Source: Flavobacteriales bacterium UBA5869 (GTDB lineage Bacteria; Bacteroidota; Bacteroidia; Flavobacteriales_D; Crocinitomicaceae). From it: a DNA stretch of 23,455 nt. The DNA is taken from NCBI GenBank assembly GCA_002432565.1, contig DJFP01000082.1:1-23455 (forward strand), read 5' to 3'. The notes under the pieces are model-generated. The model did not search any database. It was not told where the DNA came from and saw only the letters and a program-made list of their open reading frames with translations. Shown here in pieces: positions 1 through 7,961 of this stretch; positions within the stretch are counted from its first letter, which is position 1, and each line of letters begins with the position of its first letter. The position numbers and the translations under genes are program-made.

Positions 1-1066
1 TATGGATTGGGAAAGATATCACGTATTTCGTTAATTCTTCTGTTACAGGCAGGTCCAGGTCTCCCAGATTGAAGGATTCGAACATTCCCTGTTTGTGCGC
101 CGGAGCCGGGTAATAGATCATCGAAGGAATATCTTTTGAAGCCAGGTATTCCTGTAAAGCATTTCTGTCTACACCTTTCAACTGAACGGTATACTGATGG
201 AATACATGCCTGGACTTCCCGTCGCGGTGCGGAGTCTGTATCTTTTCGGAAGTTCCCAGAACGCGGTCGTAATAATCGGCAACCTTTATTCTTGCAGCCA
301 CATATTCGTCGAGCTTCGGAAGTTTTACATTTAAAACTGCTGCCTGAACTGCATCCAGCCTGGAATTACATCCGACTACATCGTGCCGGTACTTTACTTT
401 CTGTCCGTGATTCGCAACCATTCGCAGTTGTTCTGCCAATGCATCATCATTGGTGAAAATAGCACCGCCATCTCCATAACAGCCCAAATTCTTGGACGGG
501 AAAAAGCTGGTACATCCGATGTCTCCGATAGTTCCTAATTTTTTTGTTTCACCATTTTTAGAATAGTAATCCGATCCGATACCCTGTGCATTGTCTTCGA
601 TTACGAACAAGCTGTGCTTTTGTGCGATTTCCATGATTGCATCCATATCGCAAGCCTGACCGTATAAATGAACCGGAACAATCGCCTTTGTTTTGGAAGT
701 TATTGCCGCTTCGATCTTTGAAGGATCAATACAGAAAGTCTTCGGATCTACATCCACAAAAACCGGTGTCAAACCAAGTAAAGCGATCACCTCCGTTGTT
801 GCAATGTAAGTAAACGAAGGAGTGATTACCTCATCTCCGGGCTTCAGTCCCAAGGCCATCATGGCAATCTGCAGAGCATCCGTGCCATTTGCACAAGGGA
901 TCACGTGCTTCACATTCAAATACGATTCCAATGATTTTTGAAAACGCTGAACAACCGGTCCGCCAATAAAAACAGACGAATCTAAAACTTCCCGGATTGC
1001 AGAATCAATTTCGGATTTTATTGCCTGGTACTGAGTCGCCAGGTCCACCATTTGAATTTTTTTCAC
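1..1066 (-). CDS. DegT/DnrJ/EryC1/StrS-family PLP-dependent sugar aminotransferase (WbpE-like), partial
   Basis: A cytoplasmic PLP enzyme expected to transfer an amino group from glutamate to a nucleotide-linked keto-sugar, giving an amino sugar for surface polysaccharide. The reading frame is open for 355 codons and runs off the window edge, so only about the last 20 residues of a usual ~375-aa protein are missing. Visible marks: the cofactor-site Asp in VIEDNAQ (D158) and the Schiff-base lysine in TSFFPSKNLGCYGDGGA (K192), a form typical of WbpE-type UDP-3-keto-sugar aminotransferases rather than the FdtB/QdtB group. I start at the GTG at 1066 because it gives the family N-terminus (V/M)KKIQMVDL and an in-frame stop lies four codons upstream; the ATG at 1051 is the alternative. 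Family assignment is secure; the exact sugar substrate is inference. Confidence 0.9.
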   Translation of the reverse strand, partial: MKKIQMVDLATQYQAIKSEIDSAIREVLDSSVFIGGPVVQRFQKSLESYLNVKHVIPCANGTDALQIAMMALGLKPGDEVITPSFTYIATTEVIALLGLTPVFVDVDPKTFCIDPSKIEAAITSKTKAIVPVHLYGQACDMDAIMEIAQKHSLFVIEDNAQGIGSDYYSKNGETKKLGTIGDIGCTSFFPSKNLGCYGDGGAIFTNDDALAEQLRMVANHGQKVKYRHDVVGCNSRLDAVQAAVLNVKLPKLDEYVAARIKVADYYDRVLGTSEKIQTPHRDGKSRHVFHQYTVQLKGVDRNALQEYLASKDIPSMIYYPAPAHKQGMFESFNLGDLDLPVTEELTKYVISFPIH

Positions 1067-1108
1067 GTGCTTAATCTATGGAGATTACTTAAAACTATTC
1101 TATTCCTA

Positions 1109-1116
1109 CAAAATTA
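1109..1116 (-). promoter_or_regulatory. Candidate Bacteroidota -7 element for the aminotransferase gene
   Basis: Read on the minus strand this is TAATTTTG, a perfect match to the TAnnTTTG -7 consensus of Bacteroidota sigma-A promoters. It lies about 43 nt upstream of the GTG start. I see no TTG at the usual -33 distance, so the call rests on one element. Confidence 0.4.
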
Positions 1117-1140
1117 ATAAAAGCGGTGAATTAATTGGAA

Positions 1141-1211
1141 CCACATTGATACATAGTTCACATAGAGCATTTGTGTCGGTTTTATAAACTATGTGGATCT
1201 GTCCTATGTGG
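1141..1211. repeat. Hairpin-forming CTATGTG/CACATAG intergenic repeat
   Basis: Nested inverted repeats fill the gap between the two minus-strand genes. ACATAGTT (1151-1158) pairs with AACTATGT (1187-1194), and CCACAT (1141-1146) pairs with ATGTGG (1206-1211). The heptamer CACATAG at 1159-1165 recurs inverted as CTATGTG at 1189-1195 and 1204-1210, so alternative pairings are possible. It sits 18 nt past the stop of the carboxypeptidase gene and could fold at the end of that transcript. No T-run follows, so I do not call it an intrinsic terminator. Confidence 0.6.
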
Positions 1212-1228
1212 TTTACTATTTGAGTATC

Positions 1229-2710
1229 TTACTCGGAAAGCACCATCGCATTGAACACCTTTTCCATTTGTCCCACCGCATATTCGGAAGAACAGTTGAA
1301 ATTATTGATGATCAATGAAAAACAGATCTTTTTCCCGGATTTGGTTTCCGCGTAACCTGCATATGCTTTAATGCGCTTCATGGTTCCGCTTTTTGCATGG
1401 ATTCTCCCCTCTCCAGGCTGATTTTTGCAAACCGAAGAAAGTGTTCCCGAAACTCCGGCAACCGGTAAAGTGGCATAAAAAGCATCAAATTCTTTCGCTG
1501 TTGACATGTATTTGAGCATCTCGCAAAAATGGTTTGCCGAAATAGCATTGCTTCTCGATAAACCGGAACCGTCGGTGATATAAAGTCCGATGGTGTTGAT
1601 CTTTCCCGACCAGTAATTCATCATGCGTGCAATACTATTGTCTATAGAACCATTCCCGGAAGTTCCGTAGCCCACCCAGCACAACACTTCTTCTGCGAAG
1701 AGGTTGACGGATTTCATATTCGTCCACCAGGCAATGGAATTCAAAGTTTTTCCTTTGTAAGTAAAGAATAATTTCATGGTTGCATAGCGTGTACTTGCCG
1801 AGGTGATGCTCAAATTTCGTGCGGCAAGCGCGGGATTTTTGACCTCAATTCCTTTTGCTTTTAAAACCCTGGTGAATTCCTGCGAGAAAGTCAACTCCGG
1901 GTCAGGCAGACTTCCTTTTACGGTAAATCTTCCCAAACCGGCTCCAAGTGTTCCCGTTCCGAAACGATCCATCGAATAAGGAGCGCCATAGATGTAAGAA
2001 TTATCTCCGGAACCGCCGGTTTGAACATAATTAGCATATTTCAATCCTTCCACAACCGGAGTGGTTCCCAAAAAGGTGGTTTTTGTACCACTCTTAGCTC
2101 CTACCTGGAAATGGTAGCGCAGCATATTATCGTAAATCGGCAGACCGGAAGCGCCGGCACCGTAATAATTTCCCATATCCCCCCAATTCCAACCGTCAGG
2201 AGCGCCTTCGTAGCCAAATTCGGAAGCATCCGCTACAATGGCACCATTAATCTTTTTGATTCCCAGTTTCACAAGTGTATCCACCCATTTTTCCATGAAT
2301 TCGTCTTCTCTTCCCTCTCCGTTGTAATAGCGGCTTCCGAGTGCAACATCTCCACCTCCCCTTATCCAAAGATTCCCGTTCAAAACACCTTCTTTGGTTA
2401 GTTCTCCGTCCAGGTAAATCCGTGTTTGCGGGGCGTAATTCTTTCCTAACAATTGAAAAGCCGTAGCTGTTGAAAATAATTTGGTGGTAGAAGCCGGTGG
2501 AAGCGCCAGGGAAGGATTTTTGGCGGCCAGCACCTGGCCTGTAGCACAATCCATTGCCTCAAAACTAATGGATGCATTCGCAAAATAAGCATTGGAGGAA
2601 AAGGCATCAATCGCGGTCTGAATTGAATTTTGAGAAAAACTAAAACTTCCGGCAAAAAGAACAACAAATCCAGGCAAAAAAATGCGTGATATCAATTTGA
2701 AATGAATCAT
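1229..2710 (-). CDS. dacB: D-alanyl-D-alanine carboxypeptidase/endopeptidase, PBP4 type (peptidase S13)
   Basis: A periplasmic serine peptidase of the S13/PBP4 family, which trims the terminal D-Ala of peptidoglycan stem peptides and can cut cross-links. The three penicillin-binding signatures are in order: SxxK as ASTTK (S74-K77), the SxN region in DGSGLSRSN (about 380-388), and the KTG box as KSGT (K440). Between the first two lies the large insert typical of PBP4. The N-terminus MIHFKLISRIFLPGFVVLFA reads as a signal peptide ending near SFSQ. I start at the ATG at 2710 (493 aa); the frame extends to a GTG at 2752, but that would put 14 polar residues before the signal peptide. The gene stands alone on the minus strand, 162 nt from the aminotransferase gene. 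Confidence 0.93.
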   Translation of the reverse strand: MIHFKLISRIFLPGFVVLFAGSFSFSQNSIQTAIDAFSSNAYFANASISFEAMDCATGQVLAAKNPSLALPPASTTKLFSTATAFQLLGKNYAPQTRIYLDGELTKEGVLNGNLWIRGGGDVALGSRYYNGEGREDEFMEKWVDTLVKLGIKKINGAIVADASEFGYEGAPDGWNWGDMGNYYGAGASGLPIYDNMLRYHFQVGAKSGTKTTFLGTTPVVEGLKYANYVQTGGSGDNSYIYGAPYSMDRFGTGTLGAGLGRFTVKGSLPDPELTFSQEFTRVLKAKGIEVKNPALAARNLSITSASTRYATMKLFFTYKGKTLNSIAWWTNMKSVNLFAEEVLCWVGYGTSGNGSIDNSIARMMNYWSGKINTIGLYITDGSGLSRSNAISANHFCEMLKYMSTAKEFDAFYATLPVAGVSGTLSSVCKNQPGEGRIHAKSGTMKRIKAYAGYAETKSGKKICFSLIINNFNCSSEYAVGQMEKVFNAMVLSE

Positions 2711-2762
2711 ATCGTAAAGTTCTGGTTTATCGGCATGCAAAATTTCTGCCACTTAAAAACTT

Positions 2763-2940
2763 TTGAACAGTTCAATTAGGAAAGTTTCCATTTCGCGGGT
2801 TCCGATTATCATTTTACAAAACTTTTAGTAAGATATTGTTTAATTTTGACTGCGTCAAAATTGCGTTCAATAGGTTCAAAACGTTAAAAAGTTCAATTTG
2901 AATGAGTCGTGGCTTTGAACGATTGAACAGTTGAACTTTT
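2763..2940. repeat. Cluster of TTGAAC/GTTCAA boxes upstream of the polysaccharide operon
   Basis: This gap between divergent genes holds eight copies of TTGAAC or its complement GTTCAA. Two form a 13-bp palindrome (2763-2775). GTTCAA occurs at 2865, 2874 and 2891. TTGAAC occurs at 2915, 2923 and 2931, exactly 8 nt apart. AAAAGTTCAA (2887-2896) and TTGAACTTTT (2931-2940) are perfect inverted repeats able to form a hairpin just before the glycosyltransferase start. A similar cluster lies upstream of uvrA. Confidence 0.65.
2841..2862 (+). promoter_or_regulatory. Predicted promoter -7 element overlapping a 21-bp palindrome (polysaccharide operon)
   Basis: TAATTTTG at 2841-2848 matches the Bacteroidota -7 consensus TAnnTTTG in the orientation of the polysaccharide genes. 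It is embedded in a perfect inverted repeat, AATTTTGAC (2842-2850), spacer TGC, GTCAAAATT (2854-2862). A repressor bound there would cover the -7 box and start point. No -33 TTG is evident. The implied leader is about 100 nt and would contain much of the TTGAAC cluster. Confidence 0.45.
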
Positions 2941-2955
2941 AAACTTATACAATTC

Positions 2956-4134
2956 ATGCCAAAAGTGCTGCGAATCATTAATCGATTCAATATTGGTGGA
3001 CCGACTTACAATGCTGCTTTCTTAACGAAATTCATCTCGGAAGATTACGAGACTTTATTGGTTGGAGGTTTACCCGAGCAGGACGAATCGGATTCCCTCC
3101 ACATTTTGGAAGATTATGGGGTAAAACCTTTGTTAATCCCGGAAATGAAACGCATTCCCAATTTTAAATCGGATCGGGAGGCGTACCGCAAGATCAAACA
3201 GATCATTGAAGAATTCCAACCCGACATTGTACACACACATGCAGCAAAGGCCGGAGCGCTTGGTAGAAAAGCAGCAAAAGCCTGCGGTGTTCCTGTAATC
3301 GTACATACATTTCACGGCCATGTCTTCCACTCCTATTTCGGAAAGGCAAAAACGCTGCTGTACAAAATTATCGAACGAAGGCTGGCCAAAATTTCTACCG
3401 GGATTATTGCTATCAGTCCCATTCAAAAAGAAGAACTGAGTTCCGTTCACAGCATTTGCAGTCCGGATAAAATAAAAGTCATTCCATTGGGTTTCGATCT
3501 TCTGAAATTCCGGGAGAACCTGGCTGAAAAAAGAGCGGAAACCCGCCAAAATTGGAACCTGAAGGAAAATGAAGTTGCGGTAGCGATTGTAGGGAGATTG
3601 GCTCCTATTAAAAATCACGGACTCTTTTTAGATGTCGTTGCGTTATTGGCTGAAAAAGGTGTTCGGGCCAGGTACTTCATTGTTGGTGACGGACAGGAAA
3701 AACCGATGATTGAAAAGCGCGTAAAAGAACTGGAGGATCAATATGGTTTGAAGATTGAATTAACGAGCTGGATAAAAGACATTGCCACTTTTAATGCCGG
3801 AATGGATATTATTTGTTTGAGTTCGGACAATGAAGGAACGCCCGTAAGTTTAATAGAAGCCCAGGCGAGTGGAGTTCCGGTCATATCAACAGATGTAGGC
3901 GGCGTAAAAGATATTTTGGACGAGGAAAATACCGGCTTTGTTGTTCCTAAAAAAGATCCGGATGCATTCGGTGAAAAACTGCAGTTCCTGATCGAAAACA
4001 AAGAAATTCGCACGAAAATGTCACAAAATGGCTGGAACTTCGTAAGAGATAAATTCCATTACACTACTTTGGTGAAAAACATGGAAAATTATTATGCTGA
4101 ACTCATTGAAAAGACTAAAAAAAATGCTAAATAA
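2956..4134 (+). CDS. Glycosyltransferase family 4 (GT-B fold)
   Basis: A cytoplasmic or membrane-associated retaining glycosyltransferase that would add one sugar to a lipid-linked polysaccharide repeat unit. The 392-aa protein has the full GT-B layout: an N-terminal acceptor domain with the glycine loop FNIGGPTYN (G14-G15) and HTHAAKAGALGRKAA (93-107), then a donor domain with VGRLAPIKNH (212-221) and the family EX7E motif in EGTPVSLIEAQASG (E293, E301). There is no signal peptide. It is the first gene of a plus-strand polysaccharide cluster and overlaps the next gene by 11 nt, pointing to translational coupling. Donor and acceptor sugars cannot be read from sequence. Confidence 0.93.
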   Translation: MPKVLRIINRFNIGGPTYNAAFLTKFISEDYETLLVGGLPEQDESDSLHILEDYGVKPLLIPEMKRIPNFKSDREAYRKIKQIIEEFQPDIVHTHAAKAGALGRKAAKACGVPVIVHTFHGHVFHSYFGKAKTLLYKIIERRLAKISTGIIAISPIQKEELSSVHSICSPDKIKVIPLGFDLLKFRENLAEKRAETRQNWNLKENEVAVAIVGRLAPIKNHGLFLDVVALLAEKGVRARYFIVGDGQEKPMIEKRVKELEDQYGLKIELTSWIKDIATFNAGMDIICLSSDNEGTPVSLIEAQASGVPVISTDVGGVKDILDEENTGFVVPKKDPDAFGEKLQFLIENKEIRTKMSQNGWNFVRDKFHYTTLVKNMENYYAELIEKTKKNAK

Positions 4135-4894
4135 AGGCTTGTTATTTTCCTTATTGACGGGTTTATTCCTGGTTCAATCCTGCGGGATCAACAGCAACCT
4201 CATGTTCCGAACTCCCAAAGGAGTCAACGAAGTGAGGGACAGCATTCCTTTAAAACCTGCTGAAGAATACAAAATTGCAAGAGACGATAAATTCACATTC
4301 ATGCTTTATACAAATGAGGGAGAACGAATTGTGAATGAAATGGCAGGGATGAATAAGGACGCAAGCCCAAAAACAGAAATTGAGTATGTAGTGAGGCCCG
4401 ATGGAAAAGCAGACCTTCCCATTCTCGGGTCTACTCCGATTGCCGGATTTACCGTTAAACAATGTGAAGATACACTTGCCAAATTGTTTGAGCAGAAAAA
4501 TGGTTATAACAAGCCATTCGTTCAGGTAAAGCTCACCAACCAGCGCGTCATTGTATTTCCAGGAAACGGAAGTGCGGCAAAGGTTGTTCCGCTCGAAAAC
4601 AATAACACGACTCTCATGGAAGCAATTGCACTGGCAGGTGGGATTGCCGAACGGGGAAAAGCCAGCAAAATTAAAATCATGCGGGTTGTAAACAACGTTC
4701 GGACCATGTACGTTGTGGACCTTTCGAAAATTGAGAACCTGCAATATGCAGATATGATTATCCAGGCAAATGATTATATTTATATTGAACCGAAAGAGCA
4801 GATCGGGCAGGAAACCTTAAAAATAGCAGCCCCGATTATTTCCCTGGTATCAAGTGCACTTGTTATCATTACTGTTTTCTCAACACTGAAATAA
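4124..4894 (+). CDS. Wza-like outer-membrane polysaccharide export lipoprotein (Poly_export + SLBB)
   Basis: Predicted outer-membrane channel of a Wzx/Wzy-type export system, partnering with the Wzc-like protein encoded next. From the ATG at 4124 the protein is 256 aa, beginning with a lipoprotein signal MLNKGLLFSLLTGLFLVQSC (lipid-carrying C20). A polysaccharide-export domain follows (about 45-115, with EYVVRPDGKADLPILG), then an SLBB domain (about 120-200, with GNGSAAKVVPL and LMEAIALAGGI). A C-terminal hydrophobic helix (about 232-253) matches the membrane-spanning helix of Wza. The frame also opens at an ATG at 4094, but that adds a charged stretch ahead of the signal. It is shorter than enteric Wza (~380 aa), having one clear SLBB domain, a common size in this phylum. 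The stop is 1 nt before the next gene. Confidence 0.9.
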   Translation: MLNKGLLFSLLTGLFLVQSCGINSNLMFRTPKGVNEVRDSIPLKPAEEYKIARDDKFTFMLYTNEGERIVNEMAGMNKDASPKTEIEYVVRPDGKADLPILGSTPIAGFTVKQCEDTLAKLFEQKNGYNKPFVQVKLTNQRVIVFPGNGSAAKVVPLENNNTTLMEAIALAGGIAERGKASKIKIMRVVNNVRTMYVVDLSKIENLQYADMIIQANDYIYIEPKEQIGQETLKIAAPIISLVSSALVIITVFSTLK

Positions 4895-4895
4895 C

Positions 4896-7259
4896 GTGAA
4901 TAGTTCAAACACATCCATATTTATCAATAAAGATTATAATCCCATCATTGTGAGTGTGATCCTCCGCCGCTATTGGTGGTGGGTATTGCTATTGATACTA
5001 TTTTTTCTATGCATTGCATTTGTTTACCTGAGGTATACCAAGCCGATCTACGATTCGAGTATGATCATACAATTGGTGGAAAAAGACCAGGCTAAGGAAT
5101 TACTCGAAATCGAGAACATCAATAAAAACGACGACATTTCATCCGAAATAGAATTACTCCGCTCGCAACTGCTTTTCGAAATGGCTATTTCGAGGATGAA
5201 TATGAACATTTCAATCTTCGCAGAAGGTAAAATCCTTACCGAAGAAAAATACCATCAGAGCACGTTCACCATTCTTCCGTATTCACTTCGTGACAGCAGC
5301 TTGTGTGATGTGCCGATTGAAGTTGAAACAATCGACAACCACCGGGTGAAAATCAGTTACGTGGCAAATGGAAAAAAGTATTCAAAAGCTTCCAATGTCA
5401 ATGAAATCATCCATACCAAACATTTCGATATTGCATTCAAAGTAGAGAATTGGGACGTATTAAAGCAAGATGATGAAGCAAACAGGCTTTATTTCACTTT
5501 CAACAATCAAAAATCACTTACTTCCCGCCTGATAGCAAACCTGGAGGTAAATCCGGTCGACGTGAATGCTAAGACGATTGAACTCCGGTATAGTGGGAAT
5601 AATCCGGATATGTGCAAAGATATCATTCAATCTGTCGCCACTACTTTCTTCAACTTCGATGAGGAAATGAAGCGAAAGAGTGCCGATAACATCCTTTCAT
5701 TTATCCAACTGCAATTAGACTCCATTTCAGAAGAATTAAAAGATTCCAAAGACAGTCTCACTGATTTTCAACGGAAAACAGGTTTAACGGACCCTGAAAA
5801 CTCGGGGAGTTCACTTTCTGAAAATATGGACGAATTCCAGGACATGCTTTTTGAACTGGAAAATGAACTTGCCACACTAAAAATGGTGAATTCCAAACTA
5901 AGATCGGAACCCAACCGCCTGGATATTTACAGGCTTATTCCTGAAATGCTGGGGAAAAGCTTCGAACAGTCACTGACAAAACAAATCACGGACCTGAATA
6001 CTTTATTGGAGCGTAAGGAAGAATTACTGACCAATGTCTCCGAAAACAACTCGGAACTGAAAATTCTGAATTCCCGTATTCAGTCGAAAGTTCAATCTAT
6101 CCGAAGAAGCGTGGAAGTTATCCAGGAACGCATTCGTTCACAAGCAAATACGATCAATGGAAAAATCGGAGCGATAGAAGGTGAATACCTGAAGCTTCCT
6201 CAAAAGAAAATGGAGTACAACCGCTTAAAATCGCTTCAGGACCTGAATGAAAAATACTATACACTTTTAACAGAGAAGAAAGTCATGTATTCCATTTCCA
6301 ATGCCGGGTATACTTCCAGCAACCGGGTACTGAATGACGCTTATTTAAATACGGACCCGGTTAGTCCGAACAGAAAACTCGTTTATGCCGGCTTCACATT
6401 TATTGGCTTTATATTCGGACTTGCCTTATTGTTCTTCAAGTACATTACTTTCAATGAGATCAATACAATTGAAGATTTGAAGCAGCTGCTTCCCGAGAAA
6501 ATAACGATCCTGGGAAATATTCCGCAGTTAAAGGAAAGCTCCGAATTCAGCCAATTGATGATTCACACCAACCCGAAATCCATTTTGGCGGAATCCATGC
6601 GGAATATTCGTACAAATCTCAGTTTTGTAAATTCGAACGCCCGGGTAATTGCCATTTCCTCTTCGATCTCCGGAGAGGGAAAAACATTTGTAGCTCTCAA
6701 CCTGGCTGGAATTATCGCACTTTCAGGCAAGAAAACCATTGTTATCGACCTGGATCTCAGAAAACCAAAAGTCCATTTGGGACTGAACGTGGCAAATGAC
6801 AAGGGGATCAGCAACCTGATCATCAAGCAGGCCGTATTGGAAGAATGTATCCGTCAGTCGGAAATTGAGAACCTCGACTTTATCAGTGCAGGCCCAATTC
6901 CTCCGAATCCGTCCGAGCTGATATTAAGCGATTCATTCTTTGAGATCCTGGAAGCCTTGAAATCAAGATACGATGTCGTAATTATTGACAACCCACCGGT
7001 TGGTTTGGTTACGGATGGTGTTCAGATACTTGCTAAGGCAGATGTTCCGATTTATATATTCAAAGCACATTATTCAAAACGTATTTTTGCGGGAAGAGTA
7101 CGTGAGTTGTTTGAGATGAACCAGATAACACATTTGAATATCATCCTGAATGGTACGAAAGCATTTAAAGGGAAATATGGTTATGGCTACGGCTATGGTT
7201 ATGGTTATGGACATGGCTATTATGATGAAGAGGACAAGAAAAAGAAGAAGAATCAGTGA
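4896..7259 (+). CDS. wzc: Wzc/ExoP-like polysaccharide co-polymerase with C-terminal BY-kinase
   Basis: An inner-membrane protein that sets polysaccharide chain length and export through cycles of tyrosine autophosphorylation. In 787 aa it has TM1 (about 26-45), a long periplasmic Wzz/GNVR-type coiled-coil region (about 48-490), TM2 (about 497-517) and a cytoplasmic BY-kinase. Kinase marks: oligomerisation motif ExxRxxR (E566, R569, R572), Walker A SGEGKT (592-597), Walker A' VIDLDLRKP (616-624), Walker B VVIIDNPP (694-701). The tail holds eight tyrosines, six in uninterrupted Tyr-Gly pairs (761-772), then an acidic-lysine end. The start is GTG at 4896, one base after the wza stop; no ATG lies nearby and TM1 follows closely. 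No cognate Wzb phosphatase is in the window. Confidence 0.94.
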   Translation: MNSSNTSIFINKDYNPIIVSVILRRYWWWVLLLILFFLCIAFVYLRYTKPIYDSSMIIQLVEKDQAKELLEIENINKNDDISSEIELLRSQLLFEMAISRMNMNISIFAEGKILTEEKYHQSTFTILPYSLRDSSLCDVPIEVETIDNHRVKISYVANGKKYSKASNVNEIIHTKHFDIAFKVENWDVLKQDDEANRLYFTFNNQKSLTSRLIANLEVNPVDVNAKTIELRYSGNNPDMCKDIIQSVATTFFNFDEEMKRKSADNILSFIQLQLDSISEELKDSKDSLTDFQRKTGLTDPENSGSSLSENMDEFQDMLFELENELATLKMVNSKLRSEPNRLDIYRLIPEMLGKSFEQSLTKQITDLNTLLERKEELLTNVSENNSELKILNSRIQSKVQSIRRSVEVIQERIRSQANTINGKIGAIEGEYLKLPQKKMEYNRLKSLQDLNEKYYTLLTEKKVMYSISNAGYTSSNRVLNDAYLNTDPVSPNRKLVYAGFTFIGFIFGLALLFFKYITFNEINTIEDLKQLLPEKITILGNIPQLKESSEFSQLMIHTNPKSILAESMRNIRTNLSFVNSNARVIAISSSISGEGKTFVALNLAGIIALSGKKTIVIDLDLRKPKVHLGLNVANDKGISNLIIKQAVLEECIRQSEIENLDFISAGPIPPNPSELILSDSFFEILEALKSRYDVVIIDNPPVGLVTDGVQILAKADVPIYIFKAHYSKRIFAGRVRELFEMNQITHLNIILNGTKAFKGKYGYGYGYGYGYGHGYYDEEDKKKKKNQ
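7176..7211 (+). repeat. Hexanucleotide TATGGN tandem repeat in the wzc kinase tail
   Basis: Six in-frame TAY-GGN units encode alternating Tyr-Gly at residues 761-772 of the Wzc-like kinase. Four of the six tyrosine codon pairs are TATGGT or TATGGA and two carry synonymous changes (TATGGC, TACGGC), so the array is nearly but not fully homogeneous. Gain or loss of a unit would keep the frame and change the number of phosphorylatable tyrosines. Confidence 0.8.
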
Positions 7260-7405
7260 TAGCTGATGAAGACTGAGGCTCAGTCTCGCAAGACGGAAAA
7301 GCCGATGGAAGCGATAGTCTTCCGCAGCAGAAAGATGGAAGCTCCGTCCTTCAACTGACGGACAGATAAGCTGAAGGAAAAAAAGAATTAAAATTTGAAA
7401 ATTAA
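7260..7405. other. 146-nt non-coding spacer with small inverted repeats between wzc and rmlC
   Basis: The only sizeable gap inside the polysaccharide cluster. It holds the 17-bp inverted repeat AGACTGAG-G-CTCAGTCT (7270-7286) and a TCCGTC/GACGGA stem with an 8-nt loop near 7347-7366. Neither has a T-run, so they do not look like intrinsic terminators. I see no open reading frame or promoter of note. Confidence 0.5.
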
Positions 7406-7954
7406 ATGGAATTTAAACGTACAGCCATTGCTGATGTAATACTTATACAACCCACTATTTTTGGAGATGACAGAGGATATTTCTTTGAGTCCTTCCATCA
7501 GAAGAAATTCAATGATTTTATCGGTTCTGAAATTTCTTTCGTGCAGGACAATGAATCTTTATCTTCTAAAGGTGTATTGCGCGGTCTGCATTTCCAGGCA
7601 CCGCCGCATGCACAGGGAAAATTGGTCAGGGTTGTGAAAGGAAGTGTGCTGGACGTTGCTTTGGACATTCGGAAAAGCTCTCCGACTTACGGACAACATG
7701 TTTCGTTTGTTTTAAGTGAGCAGAACAAAACACAGGCATACATTCCGGAAGGATTTGCGCATGGTTTTGTAACCCTGGAGGATCATACGATTTTTCAATA
7801 CAAATGCACCAATTGGTACAATCCTTCCAGTGAAGGAAGCATCCTTTGGAATGATCCTGCGTTAACGATCCAATGGGAAGAACAAAACCCTATTTTATCT
7901 GCAAAAGATAAAACGGGAATACTTCTGGCAGATTTTATTACCCCATTTGAATAG
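7406..7954 (+). CDS. rfbC: dTDP-4-dehydrorhamnose 3,5-epimerase (RmlC)
   Basis: Cytoplasmic cupin enzyme that epimerises C3 and C5 of dTDP-4-keto-6-deoxyglucose, the third step toward dTDP-L-rhamnose. At 182 aa it has the usual family length. Recognisable parts: DDRGYFFESF (21-30), FVQDNESLSSKGVLRGLHFQ with catalytic H62, substrate-binding K72 in HAQGKLVRVVKG, PEGFAHGFVTL (114-123), the catalytic tyrosine Y132, and D168 in LSAKDK partnering the histidine. It lies in the polysaccharide cluster, 7 nt before the next gene. RmlA, RmlB and RmlD are not in the window, so rhamnose synthesis needs genes elsewhere; a related 3- or 5-epimerase role is possible but less likely. Confidence 0.93.
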   Translation: MEFKRTAIADVILIQPTIFGDDRGYFFESFHQKKFNDFIGSEISFVQDNESLSSKGVLRGLHFQAPPHAQGKLVRVVKGSVLDVALDIRKSSPTYGQHVSFVLSEQNKTQAYIPEGFAHGFVTLEDHTIFQYKCTNWYNPSSEGSILWNDPALTIQWEEQNPILSAKDKTGILLADFITPFE

Positions 7955-7961
7955 CTTAAGA

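Noticed and set aside
136..456. 106-codon plus-strand open frame
   Set aside because: It is antisense to the aminotransferase, whose conserved motifs (EDNAQ, FFPSKNLG) are on the other strand; the translation resembles no family I know.
2711..2752. Upstream GTG start for the PBP4-type gene
   Set aside because: It would place 14 polar, acidic residues before an otherwise normal signal peptide.
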